Assembly (NCBI RefSeq): GCF_918698245.1
Contig: NZ_CAKKMS010000004.1
Span: 248,001-312,000 of the forward strand
Source of the DNA: Pedobacter sp. Bi126
GTDB lineage: Bacteria; Bacteroidota; Bacteroidia; Sphingobacteriales; Sphingobacteriaceae
Direction: 5' to 3'
DNA: 64,000 nucleotides
Both the position numbers and the translations under genes were made by a program. Shown here piece by piece: positions 26,459-36,168 of this stretch (position 1 is the first letter of the stretch; each line of letters begins with the position of its first letter). Under the pieces are notes generated by a model. It was not told the DNA's origin and did no database searches. It was given only the letters and a program-made list of their open reading frames with translations.

Positions 26459-27931
26459 ATGTCAGGACATAACGAATCAATACTTAGAGAACCATTAATT
26501 ACCGGAGATAACATCACGTATGCAAAAATTACGGATGATATTTTAAGCCCGGTAGAAAACAAGCCGAACAAGGCTTGGTGGATTGGTTTCATCGTTGCCT
26601 CATTAGGTGCTTTACTTTGGGTAGTAGCAGTAAGCTACACTTTCTGGAACGGTATCGGTGCATGGGGTTTAAATAAAACAGTTGGTTGGGCTTGGGATAT
26701 CACCGGTTTCGTATGGTGGGTAGGTATCGGTCACGCTGGAACACTAATTTCAGCAGTACTATTACTCTTCCGCCAGAACTGGCGTAACTCCATCAACCGT
26801 TCGGCAGAGGCGATGACTATTTTCGCCGTAATCTGTGCCGCAACTTACGTTGTATCGCACATGGGCCGTCCTTGGTTAGCTTATTGGGTTTTACCTTTAC
26901 CAAACCAATTCGGATCACTTTGGGTAAACTTTAACTCACCATTGGTGTGGGATATGTTTGCGATCTCGACTTACTTCTCTGTATCATTATTATTCTGGTA
27001 CACAGGTTTATTACCAGATATCGCTACCATCCGCGACCGTGCAGTGGGTACACGTAGAAAAATCTATTCTATCTTCTCTTTTGGATGGAGTGGAAGTGTT
27101 AAAACATGGCAACGTTTCGAAGCGGTGTCGTTAATCTTAGCAGGTATCTCTACACCACTTGTACTTTCGGTACACACCATTGTATCAATGGACTTTGCAA
27201 CTTCGGTAATTCCGGGATGGCACACGACCATCTTCCCTCCATACTTTGTTGCTGGAGCGATTTTCTCTGGATTTGCGATGGTATTAACCTTATTATTGGT
27301 TGCACGTAAAGTATTGGGCTTAGAAAACTACATCACCATGTTCCACATCGAGTCGATGAATAAAATCATCATCTTAACCGGATCAATCGTTGGTGTGGCT
27401 TATTTAACTGAGTTCTTCATCGCCTGGTATTCAGGTTCTGAGTATGAGCAATACGCATTTATCAACAGATCTACTGGTCCTTACTGGTGGTCGTACTGGA
27501 TGATGATGACTTGTAACGTAATCTCTCCACAGTTGTTATGGTTCAAAAAGATCCGTTTAAGCATTAAAGCTACCTGGATTTTATCAATCGTGGTAAACGT
27601 GGGTATGTGGTTCGAGCGTTTCGTAATTATCGTTACTTCATTGCACCGCGATTATATTCCATCAAGTTGGGCAATGTTCTATCCAACATGGGTTGATATC
27701 AGTGTATTCGTAGGTTCAATTGGTTTGTTCTTTACTTTATTCTTATTATTCTTAAGAGTATTGCCATCAATCGCTATAGCAGAGGTTAAATTATTATTAA
27801 AAACTGCAAGTGAGCAAGCCAAAATGAAACAGATTAAAGAAGGGCATGAGAATAAAGAATACGTTGCAGAATACGTAGAGTCTTTAGAAAAATTTGATAG
27901 TGTTAAACAAGAAGATTACGCAAAAATATAA
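26459..27931 (+). CDS. actC: Alternative complex III subunit ActC, NrfD-like quinol-binding membrane protein
   Basis: 490 residues with about ten hydrophobic helices, of the NrfD/PsrC family. The N-terminus is short and cytoplasmic (SGHNESILREPLITGDNITY), followed by helices beginning WWIGFIVASLGALLWVVAVSY. The conserved GHAGTLISAVLLLFRQNWR and HMGRPWLAYWVLPLPN are typical of ActC. It forms the quinol site and, with ActF, the membrane body of the complex. actB ends 26 bp upstream and actD starts 2 bp after the stop. Confidence 0.95.
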   Translation: MSGHNESILREPLITGDNITYAKITDDILSPVENKPNKAWWIGFIVASLGALLWVVAVSYTFWNGIGAWGLNKTVGWAWDITGFVWWVGIGHAGTLISAVLLLFRQNWRNSINRSAEAMTIFAVICAATYVVSHMGRPWLAYWVLPLPNQFGSLWVNFNSPLVWDMFAISTYFSVSLLFWYTGLLPDIATIRDRAVGTRRKIYSIFSFGWSGSVKTWQRFEAVSLILAGISTPLVLSVHTIVSMDFATSVIPGWHTTIFPPYFVAGAIFSGFAMVLTLLLVARKVLGLENYITMFHIESMNKIIILTGSIVGVAYLTEFFIAWYSGSEYEQYAFINRSTGPYWWSYWMMMTCNVISPQLLWFKKIRLSIKATWILSIVVNVGMWFERFVIIVTSLHRDYIPSSWAMFYPTWVDISVFVGSIGLFFTLFLLFLRVLPSIAIAEVKLLLKTASEQAKMKQIKEGHENKEYVAEYVESLEKFDSVKQEDYAKI

Positions 27932-27933
27932 CA

Positions 27934-28470
27934 ATGAGTGATATCAAATATATTTTAGGCAGCTTTGGCGATCCTGACGAAATGATGCACGGCATCGAAA
28001 AGCTTCAGGAAAATAACATCAGCATTCATGATGTATATACACCGATGCCTATACACGGAATAGAAGCCAAATTAGGAATTAAAAGATCTAGAATCGATAT
28101 CGCAGCATTTTGCTTTGGTATTACCGGTACTTGCTGTGCATTCGCTTTGATTTATTTCTGCGCAGTAATCGATTGGAGAGTAAACATAGGTGGTAAACCA
28201 TCATTCGCATTACCGGATTTTATTCCGATAATGTTCGAGCTTACAGTATTATTCTGTGCTTTTGGTATGGTGTTAACTTATTATGCATCTACTCACTTAT
28301 TTCCGGGAAGAGCACCAAGAGTGATGGATTTACGTGCGACTGATGATCGTTTTGTTATTGCAGTTGATGCAAAAGACAATATAGAACATACTGTAATTGA
28401 TGGATTATTAAAAGATGCAGGTGCTTTAGAAATAAAGTATAATGAAAGGAAGTACATTAGCTATGAATAA
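27934..28470 (+). CDS. actD: Alternative complex III subunit ActD (DUF3341)
   Basis: 178 residues of the DUF3341 family. An N-terminal cytoplasmic domain (YILGSFGDPDEMMHGIEKLQ, DVYTPMPIHGIE) is followed by two membrane helices (about 50-72 and 95-117) and a C-terminal tail ending KDAGALEIKYNERK. It anchors the periphery of ACIII. It overlaps the next gene by 8 bp. Confidence 0.93.
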   Translation: MSDIKYILGSFGDPDEMMHGIEKLQENNISIHDVYTPMPIHGIEAKLGIKRSRIDIAAFCFGITGTCCAFALIYFCAVIDWRVNIGGKPSFALPDFIPIMFELTVLFCAFGMVLTYYASTHLFPGRAPRVMDLRATDDRFVIAVDAKDNIEHTVIDGLLKDAGALEIKYNERKYISYE

Positions 28471-29047
28471 GAAAAAATTTGTTTACACGGCGTTTTTAGC
28501 TATCGCTTTTGCAGCTACCTTTTCTGCTTGTAAAGATAAACGCAGTACTGGCCTGGAATATGCCAGAAACATGTATGATCCGATTGCTTACAATCCAGAT
28601 CAGCCAAACAAAAATTTTAAAGATGGTAAAACAGCTCAGTTGCCACCTGCACATACTAAACCAGTAGGTTTTACTGAATATGATGAGTATCCTAATACAA
28701 AAGAAGGATATGAAGCAGCAGGTGTGAGTATGGTTAACCCTTTACCAGTAGATACTGTTAATTTAGCTCAGGGTAAACACTTATTTACCGTTTTCTGTAG
28801 CCCTTGCCACGGAGAAAAAGGTGATGGACAAGGACACTTAGTTAAAATTGAGAAATTTAGTGGTGTACCTGCTTATCAAACAGGCTCATCTTCTAGAGGT
28901 GGTAACATGGTTGACCTTACCGCAGGTAAAATTTACCACACCATTACATACGGTGTAAATAACATGGGCTCGCATGCTTCGCAAATCTCACCAACAGATC
29001 GTTGGAAAGTGGTGATGTATGTTCAACAATTACAAAAAGGACAATAG
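28463..29047 (+). CDS. actE: Alternative complex III subunit ActE, monoheme cytochrome c lipoprotein
   Basis: About 194 residues from ATG 28463 (MNKKKFVYTAFLAIAFAATF), preferred over an ATG at 28442 because it directly begins the signal peptide and gives a short coupled ATGAATAA overlap with actD. Lipobox FSACKD. One heme site CSPCHGEKGDGQG, with a likely Met axial ligand in NNMGSHASQ. It is the electron exit subunit or a docking site for the oxidase. Confidence 0.92.
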   Translation: MNKKKFVYTAFLAIAFAATFSACKDKRSTGLEYARNMYDPIAYNPDQPNKNFKDGKTAQLPPAHTKPVGFTEYDEYPNTKEGYEAAGVSMVNPLPVDTVNLAQGKHLFTVFCSPCHGEKGDGQGHLVKIEKFSGVPAYQTGSSSRGGNMVDLTAGKIYHTITYGVNNMGSHASQISPTDRWKVVMYVQQLQKGQ

Positions 29048-29062
29048 TAAAGCAGAATATAA

Positions 29063-30286
29063 ATGGGAACTCACAATATTAATTTTAGTGAACAGTTTGA
29101 GTTTACAGGTAAAGTAAAAACCTTAAGCATTGTTGGTATCGTTATCGGTATTGCAGCTGTATTGTTCGGTTTCTTAGCCGGCGATAAAGTAATGCACGAG
29201 CGTACTTTTGCTAACCTGTTGCTTATGGCATATTACTTTGCATGCGTTTGTATGTCGGGTACATTTTTCCTGGCTGTTCAATATGTAGCTCAAGCAGGTT
29301 GGTCTGCATCAATTTTACGTGTACCACAAGCTATGGCAAAAACATTGCCTATTGCAGCTGTAATACTTGTTGTAGTAATTTCGGCAGGTTTATATACACA
29401 TAACCTTTATCACCACTGGCATGCTGATGGATTAACAGATCCAAAAAGCCCTAACTACGATTCATTAATCGCTGGTAAGGCAGTATTCTTAAATGTACCT
29501 TTTTTCTTAGGTCGCCAAGTGGTGTTCTTAGGTATCTATAGTATATTTTCGATCATGTTTGTTAAGTTTTCATACAACGAAGATTTAGCAGGTGGTTTAA
29601 ATTCTTACAGAAAAAGCTTTAAAAATGCCTGTATCTTCTTGGTAATTTACGGTTTTACAACACCGATTTTTGCTTTCGATACCGTAATGTCATTAGAGGC
29701 GCACTGGTTCTCAACCATGTTCGGTTGGTATAACTTCGCCGCTATGTGGGTAAGCAGTTTAGCTACTATTGCTATTATTCTTATCTTATTAAGAAGAGCT
29801 GGTTATATGCAATGGGTTAACAATAGCCACTTACACAATTTAGGTCAGTTTATCTTCGGTTTCTCTATCTTCTGGACTTACGTATGGTTTGCTCAATTCT
29901 TATTGATCTACTATGCAAACATGCCTGAAGAGACTGTATATTTCTACAAACGCTTTGAATATTACAAGTTCTGGTTTTTCTTAAACCTGGCCATGAACTT
30001 CTTAGCGCCAGTATTATTATTAATGGACAGAGATAACAAAAGAACAGATGCAAAATTATTGTTCGTTTCTATTGTGGTACTTTTAGGTCACTGGGTAGAT
30101 TACTACCAAATGATTATGCCAGGAGCGGTAGAAGATGGACATAATGGTTTTGGTATCATTGAAATTGGTACTGCAATAGGTTTCGTAGGATTGTTTACCT
30201 TTACGGTTTTAACATCATTAAGCAAAAAACCGTTAATTGCAAAGAACCACCCATTATTACAAGAAAGTTTGCATCATCAACTGTAG
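29063..30286 (+). CDS. actF: Alternative complex III subunit ActF, NrfD-like membrane protein
   Basis: 407 residues, about ten transmembrane helices, second NrfD-like subunit. Recognisable segments: FFLAVQYVAQAGWSASILRVP, HNLYHHWHADGLTDP, FYNEDLAGGLN-type loop, and WVDYYQMIMPGA near the end. It pairs with ActC in the membrane. It is followed after 69 bp by the oxidase subunit II gene, suggesting the ACIII and oxidase genes form one transcriptional unit. Confidence 0.93.
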   Translation: MGTHNINFSEQFEFTGKVKTLSIVGIVIGIAAVLFGFLAGDKVMHERTFANLLLMAYYFACVCMSGTFFLAVQYVAQAGWSASILRVPQAMAKTLPIAAVILVVVISAGLYTHNLYHHWHADGLTDPKSPNYDSLIAGKAVFLNVPFFLGRQVVFLGIYSIFSIMFVKFSYNEDLAGGLNSYRKSFKNACIFLVIYGFTTPIFAFDTVMSLEAHWFSTMFGWYNFAAMWVSSLATIAIILILLRRAGYMQWVNNSHLHNLGQFIFGFSIFWTYVWFAQFLLIYYANMPEETVYFYKRFEYYKFWFFLNLAMNFLAPVLLLMDRDNKRTDAKLLFVSIVVLLGHWVDYYQMIMPGAVEDGHNGFGIIEIGTAIGFVGLFTFTVLTSLSKKPLIAKNHPLLQESLHHQL

Positions 30287-30355
30287 TGGTGATAGGATAA
30301 AGCAAATATTTAATTATTATTATAATTAGCAGTACAGCGTACTACTTTTAAGAAA

Positions 30356-31588
30356 ATGAGTTTAAGAAAGTTTATAACGAATAAAACGACCGCAGCTTTA
30401 GCAGTATTGATTACTGTTTTTGCAAACACTAGCGTATTTGCGCAAGATGCAGCAGCAGGTGCTGCCGCGGCACCGAAAGTTGATATGGGCGAGGTTTATA
30501 AATCGGTAATATTTTATATTCTGGTTTTCCTTGCCGTATGCTTATTCATTGCAATTATTGGTAAAGCAATAAAAGTATATGAATTAAGCCGCGAGGCACA
30601 AGGTAAACCTGTTGGTATTAACTGGAACAGGGTACACGCAAGTTTATTTGCGCTGTTTTTAGTGATCGGTTTATATGGTGTATATTGGGAATATACAGTA
30701 CATGGGGCAATGTTACTTCCTGATGCGGCATCTGAGCACGGAAAGAAAATTGATGAGATGTTTAATTTAACATTAATCATTACCACCATTGTATTTGTAG
30801 TTACCCACATCTTACTATTCGGATTTTCTTACATCTATAAATACTCAGCTAAAAGAAAAGCTTACTACTATCCACACAATAATACCATCGAAAAAATCTG
30901 GACAATCGTTCCGGCTTTAGTGTTAACTGTTTTGGTATTAATGGGATTCTTAACCTGGAGATCTATTTTCTTCAAAGTTGAAGATCCAAACAACAAACCA
31001 TTGCAGATAGAAGTTACTTCTGAGCAGTTTAAATGGTCTATCCGTTATCCTGGAGCTGATGGAATAGTAGGGAACAAAAACTACAAATTAACTACAGCTA
31101 CCAATACATTGGGTATCGATTTCAAAGATATCAACTCTCGCGATGATGAGATGGCTGATGAAATGGTTCTTCCTGTTGGTAAACCAGTTAAATTGATCTT
31201 AACCAGTAAAGATGTAATTCACAGTTTTTACATGCCACACTTCAGGGTACAGTTAAATACCGTACCAGGTATGAGAACTATATTTGAGTTTACGCCTACA
31301 AAAACTACTGCAGAAATGCAGCAAGAAACTAACGATCCTAACTTTAAGTACCTTTTCTTATGTGCTAAAATTTGCGGTGCCGGTCACTACAACATGCAAA
31401 AAGTGGTACGTGTAGTTTCTGAGGCCGAATACAAAACTTGGATTGCCGAACAGAAAACATACTTAAACGACGATTTAAGAAAACAATTTAATTTGCCAGT
31501 GGCACCTGCACCTGTAAAATCAGTAGCAGATTCAGCAGCTAAAGATTCAGCAGCTGTGAAAACTAACCAAATGGCTTTAAATAAATAA
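30356..31588 (+). CDS. ctaC: Cytochrome c oxidase subunit II
   Basis: 410 residues. Signal peptide (ANTSVFAQ), an extra hydrophobic segment near 47-67 and two canonical helices near 80-170, then a periplasmic cupredoxin domain. The CuA motif is complete: CAKICGAGHYNM (C-x3-C-x3-H-x2-M), with the preceding His in VIHSFYMPHFRVQ and the acidic residue region. The C-terminal tail is Ala/Lys-rich and carries no cytochrome c domain, fitting electron delivery by ACIII-bound hemes. Confidence 0.96.
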   Translation: MSLRKFITNKTTAALAVLITVFANTSVFAQDAAAGAAAAPKVDMGEVYKSVIFYILVFLAVCLFIAIIGKAIKVYELSREAQGKPVGINWNRVHASLFALFLVIGLYGVYWEYTVHGAMLLPDAASEHGKKIDEMFNLTLIITTIVFVVTHILLFGFSYIYKYSAKRKAYYYPHNNTIEKIWTIVPALVLTVLVLMGFLTWRSIFFKVEDPNNKPLQIEVTSEQFKWSIRYPGADGIVGNKNYKLTTATNTLGIDFKDINSRDDEMADEMVLPVGKPVKLILTSKDVIHSFYMPHFRVQLNTVPGMRTIFEFTPTKTTAEMQQETNDPNFKYLFLCAKICGAGHYNMQKVVRVVSEAEYKTWIAEQKTYLNDDLRKQFNLPVAPAPVKSVADSAAKDSAAVKTNQMALNK

Positions 31589-31611
31589 TATTAAGCAGGA
31601 GCGAACGAATT

Positions 31612-33492
31612 ATGTCAACAATAGCATTACACGACGAACACAATCACGATCACGCTGATCATGGGCATCATAAAGAGACTTTGATTTCAAAGTACATCTT
31701 TAGTATGGATCATAAAATGATTGCTAAGCAATTTTTGATTACCGGTATTATTATGGCGGTAATAGCAATGGGCTTATCAATTTTATTCCGTATTCAATTG
31801 GCATGGCCAGATCAAAACTTCCCTTTCTTAGAAACATTTTTAGGTAAATGGGCTGAAGGTGGCCGTATTAAACCCGACTTTTATCTGGCTTTGGTAACCA
31901 TTCACGGTACCATCATGGTATTCTTTGTACTAACCGCCGGATTGAGTGGTACATTTAGTAACTTACTTATTCCGCTTCAAATTGGAGCAAGAGATATGGC
32001 ATCGCCATTCTTAAACATGCTTTCATACTGGTTCTTCTTTATGGCCTGTGTGATCATGATGTCTTCATTCTTTATCCAAACAGGTCCTGCATCTGGTGGT
32101 TGGACGGTTTATCCGCCGTTATCGGTTGTTGCGAAAGCAATGCCAGGTTCTGGTTTAGGTATGACTTTGTGGTTAATCAGTATGGTACTTTTCGTAGCAT
32201 CATCTTTAATGGGTGGTATTAACTACGTAAGTACAATTTTAAACATGCGTACTAAAGGTATGGACCTTTGGAAAATGCCATTAACCATCTGGGCTTTCTT
32301 TTTGACCGCTATTTTAGGTATCTTATCTTTCCCTGTTCTTGTAGCTGGGGTAGTATTAATGGTATTCGATCGTAGTTTTGGAACAAGTTTCTACTTATCA
32401 GATATCGTAATGGGTACCGATATTTTGCCAAATGAAGGTGGCTCGCCAATTTTATGGCAACACTTATTCTGGTTCTTAGGTCACCCTGAGGTATATATCG
32501 TAATTATGCCAGCTTTAGGTATCTCATCTGAGGTTATCTCTGTAAACTCACGTAAACCAATCTTTGGTTACCATGCAATGGTTTACTCTTTAATTGGTAT
32601 TACCGTATTATCATTCATCGTATGGGGTCACCATATGTTTGTAACCGGTATGAATCCATTGTTGGGTGGTGTGTTTATGATTACAACGTTAATCATTGCA
32701 GTACCATCGGCAGTAAAAACCTTTAACTACTTAGCCACATTATGGCGTGGTAACATCCGTTTCACTCCAGCAATGTTATTTGCTATTGGTTTAGTTTCAT
32801 TCTTTATTTCTGGTGGTTTAACCGGTATCTTCTTAGGAAATGCTTCATTAGATATTAACTTACACGATACCTACTTTGTTGTTGCCCACTTCCACTTGGT
32901 AATGGGATCGGCAGCAATCTTTGGTATGCTTGCAGGTGTGTATCACTGGTTTCCTAAAATGTTCGGTAGAATGATGAATGCTAAATTAGGATATTTACAC
33001 TTCTGGTTAACTTTCATTGCAGCTTACCTGGTATTCTTCCCACTTCACTTCTTAGGTTTAGATGGTGTACCTCGTCGTTACTATGCATTTACCGAGTTTG
33101 AATTTATGAAGAAATGGTTAACTGTTAACGTATTTGTAACATGGGCAGCTATTATGGCAGCACTAGCTCAGGTAGCGTTCTTATTTAACTTCTTTTATTC
33201 AATCTTTAAAGGAAAAGTATCTCCTCAAAATCCTTGGGAATCGAATACATTAGAGTGGACTGCTCCAGTAGAACACCTTCACGGTAACTGGCCAGGAGAA
33301 ATTCCTACGGTTTACAGATGGCCTTATGACTATAGCAAACCAGGACATGATGCCGATTTTATTCCTCAAACTGTTCCATTCTCTCAAACCATGAGCTCTA
33401 ACTTGCCTCACGATTTTGAAGGAAATGCAGAAGCAGAAAAAATACAGCAAGATTGGGAATTGGCTAACCCTGTTGCAGAAAGCAAGGGCTAG
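31612..33492 (+). CDS. ctaD: Cytochrome c oxidase subunit I
   Basis: 626 residues, twelve or more membrane helices. A His-rich N-terminal tail (HDEHNHDHADHGHH) may bind metal. The active site is visible: WFLGHPEVYIVIMP (CuB histidine, cross-linked Tyr, and the Glu of the A1-type D channel), WGHHMFVTGMNP (two CuB histidines) and VVAHFHLVMGSAAIF (heme a3 and heme a histidines). It is the proton-pumping, oxygen-reducing subunit. A bulged terminator follows at 33515. Confidence 0.97.
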   Translation: MSTIALHDEHNHDHADHGHHKETLISKYIFSMDHKMIAKQFLITGIIMAVIAMGLSILFRIQLAWPDQNFPFLETFLGKWAEGGRIKPDFYLALVTIHGTIMVFFVLTAGLSGTFSNLLIPLQIGARDMASPFLNMLSYWFFFMACVIMMSSFFIQTGPASGGWTVYPPLSVVAKAMPGSGLGMTLWLISMVLFVASSLMGGINYVSTILNMRTKGMDLWKMPLTIWAFFLTAILGILSFPVLVAGVVLMVFDRSFGTSFYLSDIVMGTDILPNEGGSPILWQHLFWFLGHPEVYIVIMPALGISSEVISVNSRKPIFGYHAMVYSLIGITVLSFIVWGHHMFVTGMNPLLGGVFMITTLIIAVPSAVKTFNYLATLWRGNIRFTPAMLFAIGLVSFFISGGLTGIFLGNASLDINLHDTYFVVAHFHLVMGSAAIFGMLAGVYHWFPKMFGRMMNAKLGYLHFWLTFIAAYLVFFPLHFLGLDGVPRRYYAFTEFEFMKKWLTVNVFVTWAAIMAALAQVAFLFNFFYSIFKGKVSPQNPWESNTLEWTAPVEHLHGNWPGEIPTVYRWPYDYSKPGHDADFIPQTVPFSQTMSSNLPHDFEGNAEAEKIQQDWELANPVAESKG

Positions 33493-33514
33493 TTTAGGCT
33501 TAAAATAAAATTTT

Positions 33515-33559
33515 AAAAGGGGTATCTGATTAAGTTTCTGCTTATCCGGATACCCTTTT
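33515..33559 (+). terminator. Hairpin terminator between ctaD and the heme A synthase gene
   Basis: AAAAGGGGTATC (33515-33526) pairs with GGATACCCTTTT (33548-33559) with one bulged G and a ~21-base loop; the T tract is part of the stem. It may attenuate rather than fully stop transcription into the assembly genes. Confidence 0.6.
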
Positions 33560-33574
33560 CATCTTAATAGATAT

Positions 33575-34627
33575 ATGGTCAGCAGATCAGAACAACGTTT
33601 CATTAGAATTAATCTTATAACCATTATAGTTACGCTATTGGTTATACTTGCCGGTGGTATTGTACGCAGTACCGGATCTGGCATGGGTTGTCCGGATTGG
33701 CCGAAATGTTTCGATCGTTACATTCCGCCAACTGATGTATCGCAACTTCCTGCCAATTATAAAGAGAAATACGTAGCAGGTAGGTTAAAGAAGAATGAAA
33801 AGTTTGCCAAATACCTGGAAAGCATGGGCAAAGTAGCCTTAGCTGATAGCATTAGACACGATAAGAGTATCACCATACCTGAAGAATTTAATCCAACTAA
33901 AACCTGGACCGAATATCTGAACAGATTGGCTGGGGTAGCCGCGGGAATATTCCTGTTTTTAACAGTTGTATACTCATTTGCCTACCGAAAAACGGCCAAA
34001 CGAATTATTGTACTCAGTATCCTAAATCTTTTTGTAGTGGGATACCAAGGCTGGTTAGGTTCTATAGTGGTTTCTACCAACCTGGCACAATGGGTGGTAA
34101 CCGTACACATGTTGTTAGCGCTGGTTATTTTAGCGATATCTATTTATACCTACAATTATGCGAAGCAATTGAACAAAGCGCCTTCTGTAATTATGTACCG
34201 TATAGCATGGCTAAAAGGATTTTTGTTTTTTACCCTCCTAATTAGTATCGTTCAGATTGTTTTAGGAACCGAGGTTAGAGAAGCGGTAGATGTTATTGCA
34301 AAGTCGCTCTCTTACGGAAACAAGAATACATGGATTTCGAAAGTAGGAGAAGTATTCTCTTATCACCGTGATTTAGCTATACTCGTAGTAATTGCGAATG
34401 CAGTAGTGTATAAAATGGTTATCGACCGTTTTAGCGGTAAGGCTGCACCGTTGTTAACTGCAAGGTTTATGTTAATAACGCTTCTCATACAGTTATTAAG
34501 TGGTTTCGCTTTGGCATATATAGCTTTCCCACCGGCAGCGCAGGCATTGCATATTTTATTCTCTACGCTGTTATTTAGTTTACAGTTTTACCTGTACTTA
34601 TTGGTTTACCGAACAAGTACATATTAA
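33575..34627 (+). CDS. ctaA: Heme A synthase (COX15/CtaA)
   Basis: 350 residues, eight predicted helices. Oxidises the C8 methyl of heme O to give heme A for the oxidase. Conserved LAGGIVRSTGSGMGCPDWPKCF (positions about 20-41), then WTEYLNRLAGVAAGI, and periplasmic histidines in VVTVHMLLALVIL, SYHRDLAIL and QALHILFSTLLF as heme ligands. Divided from the CyoE/CtaB gene by 19 bp. Confidence 0.94.
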   Translation: MVSRSEQRFIRINLITIIVTLLVILAGGIVRSTGSGMGCPDWPKCFDRYIPPTDVSQLPANYKEKYVAGRLKKNEKFAKYLESMGKVALADSIRHDKSITIPEEFNPTKTWTEYLNRLAGVAAGIFLFLTVVYSFAYRKTAKRIIVLSILNLFVVGYQGWLGSIVVSTNLAQWVVTVHMLLALVILAISIYTYNYAKQLNKAPSVIMYRIAWLKGFLFFTLLISIVQIVLGTEVREAVDVIAKSLSYGNKNTWISKVGEVFSYHRDLAILVVIANAVVYKMVIDRFSGKAAPLLTARFMLITLLIQLLSGFALAYIAFPPAAQALHILFSTLLFSLQFYLYLLVYRTSTY

Positions 34628-34646
34628 ACAATAATATTTAAGAAAA

Positions 34647-35555
34647 TTGAAGCAATATCTTTCAGATTTTTCTAAACTTATCAAATTCAGGCTATCGTTT
34701 ACGGTGGTGTTTTCGGCGTCGATCTCTTTTTTGATCGGACAGAAAATGCAGGTGGGTAGAGGCCATATCCCTAGTATCGATTGGGGAAACTGGTTAATAT
34801 TGATTGCCGGTGGTTTTTTAGTAACCGCTGCTGCAAACTGTTTTAACGAAATTATTGAGAAAGACTTAGATAAGTTAATGTCTAGAACTAAAGATCGTCC
34901 TATGCCAGCAGGTAGAATGACTACCGGACAGGGTTTGATTCTTGGGGTTTTTATGGCATTTTTAGGTACCTGGTTATTAGGGAAATTAAATCTTGAAACA
35001 GGTTTGCTCTCTGTATTTTCGATCCTTTTGTATGCCTTTGCCTATACACCTTTGAAAAGAAAATCGCCAATAGCAGTTTTTGTAGGTGCCATTCCAGGTG
35101 CTTTACCACCGCTTATTGGGTATTTAGCAGCATTTGGCAGTTTAAAAGCCGAGATGTTCCACGAGATTGATTATTACATTGCAGGCATTCTGTTTTTAAT
35201 TCAATTTGTATGGCAGTTTCCACATTTCTGGGCAATTGCCTGGGTTTTGGATGATGATTATAAGAAAGCAGGTTTTAGGTTGTTGCCTACCAAGAAAAGA
35301 GATAAAACCTCTGCTTTGCTTACCTTTTTAAGTACATTAATTTTAATTCCGGTAAGTTTACTGCCAACGCTATATGGTTTTGGTGGATACTACATTGCTG
35401 GTTTATCATTAATAGCCGGACTTATTTTTAGCTGGCTGGCTTTTAAACTTTTAATGAGCAGAGAATTGGCTGATGCCAAGAAAGTAATGTTCTGTTCGTT
35501 TTTTTACATCCCGGCAGTACAGTTGGGTTTATTATTAAATTTTATAGCAAAATAA
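34647..35555 (+). CDS. ctaB: Protoheme IX farnesyltransferase (heme O synthase), TTG start
   Basis: 302 residues, UbiA-family prenyltransferase that adds farnesyl to heme B. The aspartate-rich motif is NCFNEIIEKDLDKLMSRTKDRP (about 69-90); the second conserved region is WQFPHFWAIAWVLDDDYKKAGF. The frame has a stop at 34632-34634 and no ATG before the conserved start KQYLSDFSKLIKFRLS. Translation therefore seems to begin at the TTG at 34647; the next ATG would remove the first helix. It partners with the preceding heme A synthase. Confidence 0.93.
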   Translation: MKQYLSDFSKLIKFRLSFTVVFSASISFLIGQKMQVGRGHIPSIDWGNWLILIAGGFLVTAAANCFNEIIEKDLDKLMSRTKDRPMPAGRMTTGQGLILGVFMAFLGTWLLGKLNLETGLLSVFSILLYAFAYTPLKRKSPIAVFVGAIPGALPPLIGYLAAFGSLKAEMFHEIDYYIAGILFLIQFVWQFPHFWAIAWVLDDDYKKAGFRLLPTKKRDKTSALLTFLSTLILIPVSLLPTLYGFGGYYIAGLSLIAGLIFSWLAFKLLMSRELADAKKVMFCSFFYIPAVQLGLLLNFIAK

Positions 35556-35558
35556 TTT

Positions 35559-36137
35559 ATGGTGCTAACAATGGAAAAGATGCAGGATACGTTTGACCCT
35601 AAACCAAGGAAATTTATTGTTTGGTTATTTGTCGTATCATCAACAATTATGTTTGGTGGTTTTACCAGTTATTATCTGGTATTTGCCGCTTCGAAGGGAA
35701 AGGGGCATGGTTTGGTTTTACCAGATGCTTTTATTTACTCTAGTTTGGTAATTATTGCCAGTAGCATTACTTTGGTGCTTGCATCAAAGGCTTTAAAGAA
35801 ACTGAACTTTAGCTTACAGCGCAATATGCTGTGGATTACCGTAATATTAGCCGTCGCTTTTGGTGTAATGCAGTTTAATGCCTGGGGAAGTATGGTGCGG
35901 ACCGGTGCAACCCTAGTAGGAAATAACGCAGCAATATCATTTATTTATGTGGTATCTGGCATGCACTTATTACACATTATTGGCGGTGTTGGCCTTATTA
36001 TTAATGCTTTAGCAGGAAGTTATAAAAGCCTGCCTGTTGCCAAAGTCCAGTATAGAATGGAAATTGCTTCTATTTTTTGGCATTTTATAGATATATTATG
36101 GATATATCTGTATGTTTTTTTACTTTTGAACCGTTAA
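35559..36137 (+). CDS. Cytochrome c oxidase subunit III-like protein (first)
   Basis: 192 residues with five helices, of the heme-copper oxidase subunit III family: KFIVWLFVVSSTIMFGGFTSYYLVF at the start, FNAWGSMVRTG in the middle, SGMHLLHIIGGVGLI and FWHFIDILWIYLYVFLLL at the end. It is three bases after the ctaB stop and 31 bp before a second subunit III-like gene, so the oxidase has two such subunits, a common Bacteroidota arrangement. Confidence 0.9.
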   Translation: MVLTMEKMQDTFDPKPRKFIVWLFVVSSTIMFGGFTSYYLVFAASKGKGHGLVLPDAFIYSSLVIIASSITLVLASKALKKLNFSLQRNMLWITVILAVAFGVMQFNAWGSMVRTGATLVGNNAAISFIYVVSGMHLLHIIGGVGLIINALAGSYKSLPVAKVQYRMEIASIFWHFIDILWIYLYVFLLLNR

Positions 36138-36168
36138 ATTTGTTAACAAACTATTATACTATTTCCAA

